This document shows positions 29,771-38,876 of a stretch of DNA of 64,000 nucleotides, in pieces. Where the stretch lies: positions 1,240,001 through 1,304,000 of the forward strand of contig NZ_UHCT01000001.1 in NCBI RefSeq assembly GCF_900458435.1, read 5' to 3'. The notes under the pieces were generated by a model that saw only the letters and a list, made by a program, of their open reading frames with translations, ran no database searches and was not told the origin of the DNA. How positions within the stretch are numbered: the first letter of the stretch is position 1; each line of letters starts with the position of its first letter. This DNA comes from Staphylococcus carnosus. Its GTDB lineage: Bacteria; Bacillota; Bacilli; Staphylococcales; Staphylococcaceae. The translations under genes and the position numbers were made by a program.

Positions 29771-29799
29771 TTGAAATATATGATTGTTTAAGGTATATT
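29771..29799 (+). promoter_or_regulatory. Promoter of the lysP riboswitch leader
   Basis: TTGAAA, 17-base spacer, TATATT, 5 of 6 matches in each hexamer, directly after thrS. Confidence 0.75.
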
Positions 29800-29830
29800 A
29801 CAATGTAGTTGAATAAATATTAAAAAAAAG

Positions 29831-30055
29831 TGTTAGAGGTTGCATCTTTGATAATTAACTTGTCAGAAGCTTTATGGAGCGAATGTTGAATGAGTCAAAG
29901 GCAAAGATGCCGAAATATATAATAACCATAACTATTGTATATTGGGACAGTTTCCGAATAGGAGCTGGACTGTCACATAATGTGATGTGCTACCGTATAT
30001 TTATAAAGTCGAACAATGGTTGCATATCTTGGAATTGCAACCATTGTTTTTTTAT
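29831..30055 (+). ncRNA. Lysine riboswitch (L-box) with terminator
   Basis: The leader carries the conserved lysine-aptamer blocks in order: TTAGAGGTTGC at the 5' side, TGGAGCGAATG, AAAGGCAAAGATGCCGAA, GGAGCTGGACTGTCAC and GTGATGTGCTACC. A terminator follows with perfect 13-base arms AACAATGGTTGCA / TGCAACCATTGTT (30012-30048) and a T tract. With lysine bound, transcription should stop before lysP; without it the permease is made. Confidence 0.92.
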
Positions 30056-30093
30056 TTAATTGCAAGCCTCTAATCCTAAGAAAGGATACGTTT

Positions 30094-31581
30094 ATGGAAA
30101 ATAAAAGTAGTCAAGATGCAGGCATCCAAAGAGGCCTGAAAGATCGTCATATTTCCATGATTGCGATAGGCGGTTGTATCGGAACAGGTTTATTCGTTAC
30201 TTCTGGCGGCGCAATTCATGATGCAGGGCCTTTAGGGGCGCTGCTGGCATATGCGATTATTGGTATAATGGTATTCTTCTTAATGACATCATTAGGAGAA
30301 ATGGCTACGTATTTACCTGTTTCAGGTTCATTTAGTACGTACGCAACACGATTTGTCGATCCTTCACTTGGATTTGCATTAGGATGGAACTATTGGTTTA
30401 ACTGGGTAATTACAGTAGCAGCCGATGTAACAATTGCTGCACAAGTTATTCAATATTGGTCACCAATGAAAGGGATGCCCGCATGGGGTTGGAGTATTTT
30501 ATTCTTATTAATTATATTCGCACTTAACTCATTATCAGTTAGAGTTTATGGTGAAAGTGAATATTGGTTCGCTCTAATAAAAGTAGTAACTGTTATTGTA
30601 TTTATAATTATTGGTATCTTAACTATTTTAGGTATCATGGGCGGTAAATTTATTGGATTTGAAACATTTAATTCTGGAGAAGGACCAATCCTTGGCGGAA
30701 GCCTAGGTGGAAGTTTACTGTCAATACTTGGTGTATTCTTAATTGCAGGGTTCTCATTCCAAGGTACTGAATTGATCGGTATCACAGCAGGGGAATCTGA
30801 AAATCCTGAACGAGCTGTACCTAAAGCAATTAAACAAGTATTCTGGAGAATTTTACTGTTTTATATTTTAGCTATTTTTGTAATCGGTATGATTATTCCT
30901 TACACAAGTCCAGCTTTAATGGGCGGCGGTGATGATATTGCAACGTCTCCATTTACATTAGTATTTAAAAATGCTGGTTTAGCTTTTGCTGCTTCATTTA
31001 TGAATGCTGTTATCTTAACATCAGTATTATCAGCTGGTAACTCTGGCATGTATGCTTCAACAAGAATGCTTTATTCTATGAGTAAAGATAAATTAGCTTC
31101 CGATGTTTTCGGCAAAACTTCTAAAAGCGGCGTGCCGTTTATTGCATTATTAGCAACTGGTATTGTAGTTGTGGCTATATTCTTACTACAAAAATTAAGC
31201 GGCGGTGCTTATGAATATATCGTTGCAGCAAGTGGTATGACTGGATTTATCGCTTGGGTCGGTATTGCAATCAGCCATTACAGATTCAGACGCGCATTCA
31301 AAGTACAAAACTATAATAAACATGAATTGAAATATAAAGCGAAATGGTTCCCATTCGGTCCAATTTTTGCAGGCGTTTTATGTGTAATTGTTATTATCGG
31401 TCAAGATGTTGATTTCATTAAAACTGGTAACTTTGATTTTAATCGTTTCCTCATCACTTATATGGGAATTCCAGTATTCTTAGCTTTCTTTATCTATCAT
31501 AAATTAAGATATAGAACTAAAAAAATCCCATTAAAAGATGTAGATTTACGTCAAGATATGGACATGAGCCAATTTAAATAA
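30094..31581 (+). CDS. lysP: Lysine-specific permease LysP
   Basis: A 495-residue APC-family permease with twelve predicted membrane segments. It opens with a short polar N-terminus and then LKDRHISMIAIGGCIGTGLF, with ITAGESENPERAVP after segment 6, both typical of the LysP/amino-acid permease group. Lysine as substrate is supported by the lysine riboswitch directly upstream. The frame is open 26 codons further up, but that part lies in the riboswitch terminator; AGAAAGGA before the ATG at 30094 fixes the start. Monocistronic, with a new promoter ten bases beyond its stop. Confidence 0.93.
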   Translation: MENKSSQDAGIQRGLKDRHISMIAIGGCIGTGLFVTSGGAIHDAGPLGALLAYAIIGIMVFFLMTSLGEMATYLPVSGSFSTYATRFVDPSLGFALGWNYWFNWVITVAADVTIAAQVIQYWSPMKGMPAWGWSILFLLIIFALNSLSVRVYGESEYWFALIKVVTVIVFIIIGILTILGIMGGKFIGFETFNSGEGPILGGSLGGSLLSILGVFLIAGFSFQGTELIGITAGESENPERAVPKAIKQVFWRILLFYILAIFVIGMIIPYTSPALMGGGDDIATSPFTLVFKNAGLAFAASFMNAVILTSVLSAGNSGMYASTRMLYSMSKDKLASDVFGKTSKSGVPFIALLATGIVVVAIFLLQKLSGGAYEYIVAASGMTGFIAWVGIAISHYRFRRAFKVQNYNKHELKYKAKWFPFGPIFAGVLCVIVIIGQDVDFIKTGNFDFNRFLITYMGIPVFLAFFIYHKLRYRTKKIPLKDVDLRQDMDMSQFK

Positions 31582-31590
31582 AAATAATGA

Positions 31591-31619
31591 TTGACTTTAT
31601 AATTCTAAGTTGATATGAT
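31591..31619 (+). promoter_or_regulatory. Promoter of the infC-rpmI-rplT operon
   Basis: TTGACT, 17-base spacer, TATGAT: 5 of 6 matches in each hexamer at ideal spacing. Confidence 0.8.
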
Positions 31620-31627
31620 TATATACG

Positions 31628-31772
31628 TTGAATACGAAACGAACCAAGTAGAAGCTTCCCGCTTCTCACCTGTAGCGACGCATCATAGCTGTTGGCAGGT
31701 CCAATACAACGTGATAATCTAATCATGTTGACTAATGGAAAAAGAGCGGGCACTTCTGTGCCCGCTCTTTTT
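31628..31772 (+). ncRNA. L20-type ribosomal protein leader with attenuator
   Basis: A structured leader of about 145 bases lies between the promoter and infC. It ends in a very strong terminator, AAAGAGCGGGCAC / GTGCCCGCTCTTT with a four-base loop and T residues (31741-31772). In Bacillus the same operon is controlled by L20 binding a leader that mimics its rRNA site and promotes termination; position, gene content and the central CTGTAGCGACGCATC / GTTGGCAGGTCC blocks fit that class. Confidence 0.85.
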
Positions 31773-31810
31773 ACTTGGGATATTTCGTAAATATAACGGA
31801 GGTGTTAACC

Positions 31811-32329
31811 ATAGCAAAGGATCAAACGCAAGTTAACGAAAGAATTCGCGCAAGAGAAATTCGTGTCATTGGTCAAGACGGTGAACAAATCGGTGTAAAA
31901 CAAAAACGTGAAGCATTAGAAATGGCTGAACGTGTAGGTTTAGATTTAGTAGTTGTCGCACCAAATGCTAAACCTCCTGTTGCTCGTATTATGGATTACG
32001 GCAAATACAAATTCGAGCAACAGAAAAAAGAAAAAGAAATGAAGAAAAAACAAAAAGTTATCAATGTTAAAGAAATTCGTCTAAGTCCAACAATTGAGGA
32101 ACATGATTTCCAAACTAAGTTGAAAAACGGACGTAAATTCTTAAACAAAGGCGATAAATGTAAAGTTTCAATTCGTTTCCGGGGACGTGCTATTACTCAT
32201 AAGGAAATTGGTCAACGTGTATTAGAAAAATTTGCTGATGAATGCAAAGATATCGCTACAGTTGAACAACGTCCTAAAATGGAAGGCCGTCAAATGTTTA
32301 TCATGCTTGCACCAATAGCAGAAAAATAA
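31811..32329 (+). CDS. infC: Translation initiation factor IF-3, probable AUA start
   Basis: A complete IF-3 of about 172 residues: N-terminal domain to about 80, a lysine-rich linker ([14 protein letters not shown]) and a C-terminal domain with [16 protein letters not shown]. It binds 30S subunits and checks the start codon and initiator tRNA. Conserved sequence begins [16 protein letters not shown]. The best start is ATA at 31811, eight bases after a perfect GGAGG (31798-31802). The in-frame GTG at 31802 overlaps the ribosome site, and an ATG at 31775 lies before it. Non-AUG infC starts are known to give IF-3 autoregulation. First gene of infC-rpmI-rplT. Confidence 0.93.
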   Translation: MAKDQTQVNERIRAREIRVIGQDGEQIGVKQKREALEMAERVGLDLVVVAPNAKPPVARIMDYGKYKFEQQKKEKEMKKKQKVINVKEIRLSPTIEEHDFQTKLKNGRKFLNKGDKCKVSIRFRGRAITHKEIGQRVLEKFADECKDIATVEQRPKMEGRQMFIMLAPIAEK

Positions 32330-32359
32330 TTTTTATAATTTTACAGGAGGAATTTCATT

Positions 32360-32560
32360 ATGCCTAAAATGAAAACACACCGCGGAGCAGCTAAACGTGT
32401 TAAAAGAACTGCTTCTGGTAAATTAAAACGTTCAAGAGCTTTCACATCTCACTTATTTGCTAACAAAAGTACTAAACAAAAACGTAAATTACGTAAAGCT
32501 AGCTTAGTTTCTAAAAGTGATATGAAACGCGTAAAACAATTATTAGCTTACAAAAAATAA
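32360..32560 (+). CDS. rpmI: 50S ribosomal protein L35
   Basis: A 66-residue basic protein, the usual length for L35, starting [21 protein letters not shown]. Its composition (over a third lysine and arginine) and the [10 protein letters not shown] segment match the family. AGGAGGAA precedes the ATG. It is the second gene of the IF-3 operon, 30 bases after infC. A 107-base gap to rplT holds only a weak GCAAC/GTTGC stem, so co-transcription with rplT is expected. Confidence 0.97.
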   Translation: MPKMKTHRGAAKRVKRTASGKLKRSRAFTSHLFANKSTKQKRKLRKASLVSKSDMKRVKQLLAYKK

Positions 32561-32667
32561 TTGAGTGATTCAGAAATAAAAGGGCAACAGCTTTTTCAAT
32601 AAAGGTTGCTTTCGTCATAATTAATTAAAATATAAGTGTTATTAACATAACCAAGGAGGAATTCAAT

Positions 32668-33024
32668 ATGCCACGTGTTAAAGGTGGAACAGTAACAAGA
32701 GCACGTCGTAAAAAAGTAATCAAATTAGCAAAAGGTTACTTCGGCGCAAAACGTACTTTATATAAAACAGCAAAACAACAAGTAATGAAATCAGGTCAAT
32801 ACGCATTCCGTGACCGTCGTCAAAGAAAACGTGATTTCCGTAAATTATGGATTACACGTATCAATGCAGCAGCTCGCAACCACGGTATGAGCTACTCTAA
32901 ATTGATGAACGGCTTGAAACAAGCTGATATCGATATCAACCGTAAAATGCTTTCTGAAATCGCTATTTCAGACGACAAAGCTTTCGGTGAATTAGTAGAA
33001 AAAGCAAAAGCTGCTTTAAAATAA
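32668..33024 (+). CDS. rplT: 50S ribosomal protein L20
   Basis: A 118-residue L20, essential for early 50S assembly and, in Firmicutes, the repressor that acts on the leader of its own operon. The sequence [20 protein letters not shown] and the long basic helix to residue 60 are standard, followed by the globular domain with [26 protein letters not shown] precedes the ATG. It is the last gene before the terminator, so it completes the presumed feedback loop with the leader at 31628-31772. Confidence 0.97.
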   Translation: MPRVKGGTVTRARRKKVIKLAKGYFGAKRTLYKTAKQQVMKSGQYAFRDRRQRKRDFRKLWITRINAAARNHGMSYSKLMNGLKQADIDINRKMLSEIAISDDKAFGELVEKAKAALK

Positions 33025-33033
33025 GCTTATCTT

Positions 33034-33080
33034 AAAAAACACTCAATCATTGATAGAAATTCGATGGTTGAGTGTTTTTT
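33034..33080 (+). terminator. Rho-independent terminator after rplT
   Basis: AAAACACTCAATCAT pairs with ATGGTTGAGTGTTTT (one wobble), followed by six T residues. Confidence 0.9.
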
Positions 33081-33103
33081 GTTTAAAAGGAAGTCGCTTC
33101 GTC

Positions 33104-33133
33104 TTTACTGTATTTTCAAATCTTTGATAAAAT
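33104..33133 (+). promoter_or_regulatory. Candidate promoter of the Nudix-like gene
   Basis: TTTACT, 18-base spacer, TAAAAT: 4 of 6 and 5 of 6 matches. Confidence 0.4.
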
Positions 33134-33171
33134 ACAAGCAAGTACATAACAAAAGAATAAAGGAGAAACTC

Positions 33172-33783
33172 ATGTCAAAATTTGATGAAAAAATTATCGT
33201 AGTTCCAAGAGAAATTGTTTTTAATCACGAGAAAAATGCATTTAATGGATTTTTGTCTAAAAACGTTCCGATGGGTGAAAAAATCTTTGATACACTTGAT
33301 CAATATGAAGTAAAAAGACGTGGAGATATGGAAGAAGACCCAGCATATAAACAACTCATTTCTTATTGCCTATTAGAAAATGAAAATGGTGAAACATTAG
33401 TATATGAACGTCTTTCAGGCGGCGGTGAAGAACGTTTGCATGGTCAATCTTCAATTGGTGTCGGCGGACACATGAATGACGTATTAGATGCGCAAAATGT
33501 TAATGAAGTATTACGTGTAAATGCGCAAAGAGAGCTAGAAGAAGAAATAGGTTTAAGTTCTAGTAAAACTCAAAATATGGAATATTTAGGTTTTATTAAC
33601 GATGATACAAATGAAGTAGGAGAAGTTCATTTAGGTATCGTATTTAAGATTCGTGTTGATACAGAAAATGTAGAAGTGAAAGAAACAGATACACTTAAAA
33701 TTAAATGGATGCATCAAGGACGTATTGACAACTATGATGACTTTGAAACATGGAGTGCCTTAATACTGAAAGCATTTAACTAA
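33172..33783 (+). CDS. Nudix-like phosphohydrolase of unknown substrate
   Basis: A 203-residue soluble protein. GVGGHMND near 97-104 and the helix E-(7)-RELEEEIGL near 112-128 form a recognisable Nudix box, whose acidic residues bind the catalytic metal. The first glycine of the classical GX5EX7REUXEEXGU pattern is replaced by aspartate, so activity is likely but not certain. Homologues in staphylococci are annotated only as predicted phosphoesterases. The frame is open 36 codons upstream, but that covers the rplT terminator; AAAGGAGAAA fixes the start. It probably shares a message with the next gene, 15 bases on. Confidence 0.75.
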   Translation: MSKFDEKIIVVPREIVFNHEKNAFNGFLSKNVPMGEKIFDTLDQYEVKRRGDMEEDPAYKQLISYCLLENENGETLVYERLSGGGEERLHGQSSIGVGGHMNDVLDAQNVNEVLRVNAQRELEEEIGLSSSKTQNMEYLGFINDDTNEVGEVHLGIVFKIRVDTENVEVKETDTLKIKWMHQGRIDNYDDFETWSALILKAFN

Positions 33784-33798
33784 AAGCAGGTGTAATCA

Positions 33799-34737
33799 AT
33801 GTCAGATATTATTCCGTTTCCGCAAAACAATGAAAAGTTAATCAAAGATATTAAAACTTTTTTTGAACAAGAAAAATATGAACAAATGTATGATGCTTTC
33901 ATGAACTATGAAAGGGAGTTTGAATTAACAACAGAACTTGCTTTATTAAAATGTGAAATGTTGCTGCGAATGGAACAATATTTAGAATTACGAGAAGAAG
34001 CAATCGTATTATTGAAACAAGGATATGATGCGTATGATAAATTAATGGTTTATTATATGACGAGCTTACATGGCTTGGGCCAATATTTTGAATGTGTGGA
34101 AGTATTTAACCAAATTATTGACCAAGTGAAAGACCATAATATCCGTATGCAATTGTTTCCTATTAAAGAAGATGCTCAAATGCAATTAAATGAAAATAAA
34201 AAGCGATATATTGCAAGAATGAAACAGTTTCCTGACTTAAAGGTAGATCAGCAATTATATTTGATTTTTGATTTGATGCATGAAGGACAATTTGGTTTTA
34301 CAGATACGTTTGCTGAGTTATTATCTACACATCCATTCCATACAAATGTTCAAACAATCATCTTAGAATACTTAAAAAAAGGTCAATATAATAAAGAAGT
34401 TAAATTCACTAAATATGAAGCTGAATTTACGGTGCAGCCTGATCAATTACCTGGTCTTGAGTATGCAGTGTTCACACAACAAGTAATTCCTAATGTAATG
34501 GAAAGATTTGAAAATAATTACGGAGACCAATTACGCAGTGAAATCGCACAAATGCTCCAAAATTTTTCAATCGCTTTGTATCCGCTTGAAATAGAAAAAG
34601 TTGCTTCTATAAAAATATGGATAGATAGTTTCTATGTATATTTAGAGAAAATGTTGAATTTATCATTTAGCCCAACTGAAAACATTAATGATAAAGTAAA
34701 TAATTGGATTGAAAAAGTACAAAAGAATATTAAATAG
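33799..34737 (+). CDS. TPR-like protein (YsoA-like), function unknown
   Basis: A 312-residue cytoplasmic protein with no signal peptide or membrane segment. The first 150 residues are amphipathic helices in pairs (for example ELALLKCEMLLRMEQYLELR), typical of tetratricopeptide-like repeats that mediate protein binding. Its place just before tig and clpX matches YsoA of Bacillus, a TPR protein of unknown role; the match is by position and general fold, not by a distinctive motif. It begins 15 bases after the Nudix-like gene. No catalytic motif is visible. Confidence 0.65.
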   Translation: MSDIIPFPQNNEKLIKDIKTFFEQEKYEQMYDAFMNYEREFELTTELALLKCEMLLRMEQYLELREEAIVLLKQGYDAYDKLMVYYMTSLHGLGQYFECVEVFNQIIDQVKDHNIRMQLFPIKEDAQMQLNENKKRYIARMKQFPDLKVDQQLYLIFDLMHEGQFGFTDTFAELLSTHPFHTNVQTIILEYLKKGQYNKEVKFTKYEAEFTVQPDQLPGLEYAVFTQQVIPNVMERFENNYGDQLRSEIAQMLQNFSIALYPLEIEKVASIKIWIDSFYVYLEKMLNLSFSPTENINDKVNNWIEKVQKNIK

Positions 34738-34825
34738 TAAATAGGGTATTTGATTAATATTGTAGAGCAAGAGTCACTTTATCCGTTTTGCGTGTAATCA
34801 TGGTTAAACACACTAATCACAACGT

Positions 34826-34854
34826 TTGTAACCGTATTATACGTATGATATAAT
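34826..34854 (+). promoter_or_regulatory. Promoter of tig
   Basis: TTGTAA, 17-base spacer, TATAAT, 48 bases before the tig start. Confidence 0.75.
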
Positions 34855-34901
34855 GATGAAGTTGAAAAATTAAAATAGGATTATCATGGAGGTTTTTATA
34901 C

Positions 34902-36224
34902 ATGACAGCAACATGGGAAAAAAAGGAAGGTAACCAAGGCGTATTATCAGTTACTGTTCCAGCTAAAAAAGTAGATCAAGCAATTGATCAAGCATTCAAG
35001 AAAGTAGTAAAACAAGTAAACATTCCTGGTTTCCGTAAAGGGAAAGTACCTCGTCAAATTTTTGAACAACGTTTTGGCGTAGAAGCTTTATACCAAGATG
35101 CAGTAGACATTTTGCTTCCTGAAGCATATGGTGAAGCAATCGAAGAAACTGGTATTAAACCAGTTGATCAACCAGAAATCGAAGTTAATCAAATCGAAAA
35201 AGGTAAAGATTTAAAATTCGATGCAACTGTAACTGTTCAACCAGAAGTAAAACTTGGTGAATACAAAGGTCTTGAAATCGAAAAACAAAACGCTGATTTA
35301 ACTGACGAAGAATTACAAGAAGCAATTGATCACAGTTTAGGTCACTTGGCTGAAATGGTAATTAAAGAAGATGGTTCAGTTGAAGAAGGCGACACTGTTA
35401 ACATCGACTTTGATGGTTATGTTGATGGCGAACAATTCGAAGGCGGACAAGCTGAAAGTTACGATTTAGAAATCGGTTCAGGTATGTTTATCCCAGGCTT
35501 CGAAGAACAATTAGTAGGATTAAAAACTGGTGATGAAAAAGACGTTAAAGTTACGTTCCCAGAAGAATATCATGCTGAAGAATTAGCTGGTAAAGAAGCT
35601 ACATTCAAAGTTAAAATCAATGAAATCAAATATAAAAACGTTCCAGAATTAGATGATGAAATTGCTAACGAATTAGATTCTGATGCTGATAATGTTGAAG
35701 AATACAAAGAAAATCTTCGTAAACGTTTATCTGAAGAAAAGAAAGTCAATGCTGAAAATGTTGAAAAAGAAGAAGCTATCAACAAAGCAGTAAATAATGC
35801 TGAAGTTGATATTCCAGAAGCAATGATTAACAATGAATTAGATCGTATGATGCAAGAATTTGCTCAACGTATTCAACAATCAGGCTTGAACTTAGAAACT
35901 TACTTCCAAATTTCTGGACAAGATGAATCTCAATTAAGAGAACAAATGAAAGATGACGCTGAAGAACGCGTTAAAACTAACTTGACTTTAAATGCAATTG
36001 CAAATGCTGAAGAAGTTGAAGCTACTGAAGAAGACATTGATAAAGAATTAGAAGCAATGAGCACACAATTCAATATCTCTGTTGAAGACATTAAGAAAAC
36101 ACTTGGCAGCACTGATATCGTAAAAGACGATGTTCGTGTTAAAAAAGTGATTGACTTATTATTAGATGACGCTAAATTAGTTGAACCTTCAGAAGACGCT
36201 GAAGAAGAATCTGAAGATAAATAA
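34902..36224 (+). CDS. tig: Trigger factor (ribosome-associated chaperone and prolyl isomerase)
   Basis: A 440-residue chaperone that binds the ribosome exit and shields nascent chains. The N-terminal ribosome-binding domain holds the signature [20 protein letters not shown] (about 44-63). An FKBP-type isomerase domain spans about 160-245 ([23 protein letters not shown]). The C-terminal helical arms follow, ending in an acidic tail ([11 protein letters not shown]). Its own strong promoter and a strong GGAGG show a highly expressed single gene. It precedes clpX, as in Bacillus, but a 370-base gap separates them. Confidence 0.97.
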   Translation: MTATWEKKEGNQGVLSVTVPAKKVDQAIDQAFKKVVKQVNIPGFRKGKVPRQIFEQRFGVEALYQDAVDILLPEAYGEAIEETGIKPVDQPEIEVNQIEKGKDLKFDATVTVQPEVKLGEYKGLEIEKQNADLTDEELQEAIDHSLGHLAEMVIKEDGSVEEGDTVNIDFDGYVDGEQFEGGQAESYDLEIGSGMFIPGFEEQLVGLKTGDEKDVKVTFPEEYHAEELAGKEATFKVKINEIKYKNVPELDDEIANELDSDADNVEEYKENLRKRLSEEKKVNAENVEKEEAINKAVNNAEVDIPEAMINNELDRMMQEFAQRIQQSGLNLETYFQISGQDESQLREQMKDDAEERVKTNLTLNAIANAEEVEATEEDIDKELEAMSTQFNISVEDIKKTLGSTDIVKDDVRVKKVIDLLLDDAKLVEPSEDAEEESEDK

Positions 36225-36255
36225 TCTATAAAAAATCATTTGTATAATTAAACAT

Positions 36256-36298
36256 GTAGAGGGTGAGATAGTTATTCAATTGCTATCTCATCCTCTAC
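36256..36298. repeat. Long perfect stem after tig without a U tract
   Basis: GTAGAGGGTGAGATAG pairs with CTATCTCATCCTCTAC: sixteen pairs (one G-T) around a short loop. No T run follows on either strand, so it is either an inefficient terminator or a 3'-end stabilising or processing hairpin. Confidence 0.7.
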
Positions 36299-36538
36299 AG
36301 TTGATTTATAATCGGAATAATTTCGATTTAAAATTACTTATGCTATAGTGTTTGTAAGCAACATTGTTGCATAAGTTGGTATTCATGATATATTCGGATT
36401 ATGAGAAATATATCAAGGACATAAGATTTAATTTAAATAGACATATATACTGAATCGCCTTTATAGAGACTTTATTACCCAAGTTAATATGAAAAGGTGC
36501 AAGTTTAGTATTATTTATAAAGGTTATAAACACATCAA
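36299..36538 (+). other. tig-clpX intergenic region
   Basis: No open frame worth calling. It contains two competing hairpins: ACTTATGC (36336-36343) with GCATAAGT (36369-36376), and the inner GCAAC-ATT-GTTGC (36358-36370), which share two bases. A TATAGT at 36344-36349 might be a second -10. The rest (36380-36538) shows nothing that I can name. Confidence 0.45.
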
Positions 36539-36567
36539 TTGCAACATTGAGAGTGTTTTAGTATAGT
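36539..36567 (+). promoter_or_regulatory. Promoter of clpX
   Basis: TTGCAA, 17-base spacer, TATAGT: 4 of 6 and 5 of 6 matches, 28 bases before clpX. Confidence 0.65.
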
Positions 36568-36594
36568 CTTTATGGAATAGGGGTGTAAAAAATA

Positions 36595-37857
36595 ATGTTC
36601 AAATTCAATGAAGATGAAGAAAAATTAAAATGCTCATTCTGTGGCAAGGACCAAGATCAAGTTAAAAAACTTGTTGCTGGAAGCGGTGTTTACATCTGTA
36701 ATGAATGTATCGAATTATGCTCGGAAATCGTAGAAGAAGAGCTAGCGCAAACAGCTACAGAAGAATTTACAGACTTACCGACTCCTAAAGAAATTATGGA
36801 TCAACTTAATAATTATGTTATTGGCCAAGATAAAGCGAAAAAATCTTTATCTGTTGCTGTTTATAATCACTATAAACGTATTCAACAGCTTGGACCAAAA
36901 GATAATGAAGTTGAATTGCAAAAAAGTAATGTGGCATTAATCGGACCAACTGGTAGTGGTAAAACATTACTAGCACAAACTTTAGCTAAAACATTAAATG
37001 TACCATTTGCAATTGCAGATGCTACTAGCTTAACTGAAGCAGGTTATGTTGGTGAAGATGTAGAAAACATCTTGTTACGTTTAATCCAAGCAGCAGACTT
37101 TGACATCGATAAAGCTGAAAAAGGTATTATCTATGTCGATGAAATAGATAAAATTGCACGTAAATCTGAAAACACATCAATTACACGTGATGTTTCTGGT
37201 GAAGGTGTACAACAAGCGTTGCTTAAAATTCTTGAAGGAACTACTGCAAGTGTACCGCCACAAGGTGGACGTAAGCATCCAAACCAAGAATTCATTCAAA
37301 TTGATACAACAAATATCTTATTCATCTTAGGCGGAGCTTTTGATGGTATTGATGAAGTCATCAAACGTCGTTTAGGTGAAAAAGTAATTGGTTTTGCAAG
37401 CAATGAAGCAGCTAAATATGACGAAAGTGCTTTACTTGAACACATTCGTCCTGAAGATTTACAATCATATGGTTTAATTCCAGAATTTATTGGTCGTATT
37501 CCAATCGTTGCAAACTTAGAAACATTAGATATTGCTGCATTGAAAAATATCTTAACTCAACCTAAGAATGCATTAGTTAAACAATACAAAAAAATGCTTG
37601 AGTTAGACCATGTAGAACTTGAGTTTACTGAAGAAGCGCTTACTGCTATTGCAGAAAAAGCAATCGAACGTAAAACAGGTGCACGTGGATTACGCTCAAT
37701 CATTGAAGAATCATTAATTGAAATTATGTATGATATCCCATCATCTGATGATGTTGCAAAAGTTGTCATTACAGATAATACAATTAATAATGAAGCTAAT
37801 CCGGAATTATATGATGCTGAAGGTAACGAAGTTAATTTAGAAAAAACTTCAGCTTAG
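36595..37857 (+). CDS. clpX: ATP-dependent Clp protease ATPase subunit ClpX
   Basis: A 420-residue AAA+ unfoldase that feeds substrates to ClpP. The N-terminal zinc domain has C13, C16, C35 and C38. Walker A GPTGSGKT is near 118-125, the pore loop GYVGEDVE near 150, Walker B and DEIDKIARK near 182-190, and the ClpP-docking IGF loop in EKVIGFASN. The sensor-2 motif GARGLRSI closes the ATPase. clpP is not in the window. No CtsR or CIRCE box is visible upstream, in keeping with clpX being outside those regulons in related species. Confidence 0.97.
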   Translation: MFKFNEDEEKLKCSFCGKDQDQVKKLVAGSGVYICNECIELCSEIVEEELAQTATEEFTDLPTPKEIMDQLNNYVIGQDKAKKSLSVAVYNHYKRIQQLGPKDNEVELQKSNVALIGPTGSGKTLLAQTLAKTLNVPFAIADATSLTEAGYVGEDVENILLRLIQAADFDIDKAEKGIIYVDEIDKIARKSENTSITRDVSGEGVQQALLKILEGTTASVPPQGGRKHPNQEFIQIDTTNILFILGGAFDGIDEVIKRRLGEKVIGFASNEAAKYDESALLEHIRPEDLQSYGLIPEFIGRIPIVANLETLDIAALKNILTQPKNALVKQYKKMLELDHVELEFTEEALTAIAEKAIERKTGARGLRSIIEESLIEIMYDIPSSDDVAKVVITDNTINNEANPELYDAEGNEVNLEKTSA

Positions 37858-37873
37858 TTGATTAATTAACCTT

Positions 37874-37919
37874 ACACTTCGAATTACTCAATACTGAGTA
37901 GTTTGAAGTGTATTTTTTT
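37874..37919 (+). terminator. Rho-independent terminator after clpX
   Basis: ACACTTC and GAAGTGT outer arms with inner ACTCA/TGAGT, followed by seven T residues. Confidence 0.88.
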
Positions 37920-38007
37920 GTTGTTGGAATTATATCAATTTTGTGTGGTTATCTGATATAATGTAACGCGACAATGGTGAGAAAGATAATGAGAAAAGAG
38001 GGAAAAC

Positions 38008-38595
38008 ATGAAAGTTAATCCAAATAATATTGAATTGCTAATCAGCGCTGTTAAACCAGAACAATATCCTGAAACAGGGTTAGAAGAAGTCGCATTAGCT
38101 GGTCGTTCAAACGTAGGTAAATCTACCTTTATCAATAGTATGATAGGCCGCAAAAATATGGCACGTACTTCACAACAGCCTGGAAAAACGCAAACATTAA
38201 ATTTTTATAATATTGATGATCAAATGATATTTGTAGATGTTCCTGGATATGGTTATGCGAAAGTAAGTAAAAAACAGCGTGAACAATTTGGTAAAATGAT
38301 TGAAAAATATATTACGCAGCGTGAGCAATTAAAAGTGGTTGTTCAATTAATTGATATCAGACATAATCCAACAGAAGACGATGTACTTATGTATGATTTC
38401 TTAAAATATTATGATCTTCCCGTTTTAATCATTGCAACTAAGGAAGATAAAATCGCAAAAGGTAAAGTTCAAAAACACTTAAAAAATATAAAAGATAAAT
38501 TGGAACTAGAAGAAGAAGATACAATTATCAGTTATTCTTCAGTAACCAATAAAAATCAGCAAGTTATTTGGGATGCTATCGAAAGATATTTATAA
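38008..38595 (+). CDS. engB: Ribosome-biogenesis GTPase EngB (YsxC)
   Basis: A 195-residue TrmE-Era-EngA-like GTPase needed for 50S subunit assembly. The G motifs are clear: GRSNVGKST at 32-40 (G1), GKTQTLNF (G2), [10 protein letters not shown] (G3), ATKEDKI (G4) and a SYSS G5. The length is normal. GAGGGAAA precedes the ATG. A TATAAT at 37957-37962 may be its -10. In Bacillus and staphylococci it follows clpX or lon; the gap after clpX has a strong terminator, so it is probably transcribed separately. Confidence 0.95.
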
Positions 38596-38876
38596 TGATT
38601 ATTACATGATAATATTATTAAAAAAGCGACTATTATTTTTCTCGAAACAGGGAAATGTAATTATAATTGATAGTTAGAACCTGTTTAATTTAAAAATATC
38701 AAAATCAGTGTCGTTTTTTTGTCTTATTAAGTAAGTAACAACCATAATTTTGTCGAAATTATGAATGGATAAATTGCTAGATTAGAATATTTATCATTAA
38801 TATGAATTGATATCTTTATGGCTTAATCATGTGTGTTATAATGATAGTATTGTCAATAGTATGGAGGGCGTTATAA
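38596..38876 (+). other. engB-hemA intergenic region
   Basis: AT-rich, no gene. GCGAC near 38626 and GTCG before TTTTTTT near 38711-38721 could pair as a weak engB terminator. The right end has an extended -10 (TGTTATAAT, 38834-38842) for the haem operon. I see nothing else. Confidence 0.4.
38834..38842 (+). promoter_or_regulatory. Extended -10 promoter of the hem operon
   Basis: TG-T-TATAAT, a perfect extended -10, 34 bases before hemA. No good -35 is present, which an extended -10 can compensate. Confidence 0.6.

Noticed and set aside
32561..32667. An attenuator between rpmI and rplT
   Set aside because: The only stem is GCAAC/GTTGC with a 16-base loop and no following T run, too weak to call.
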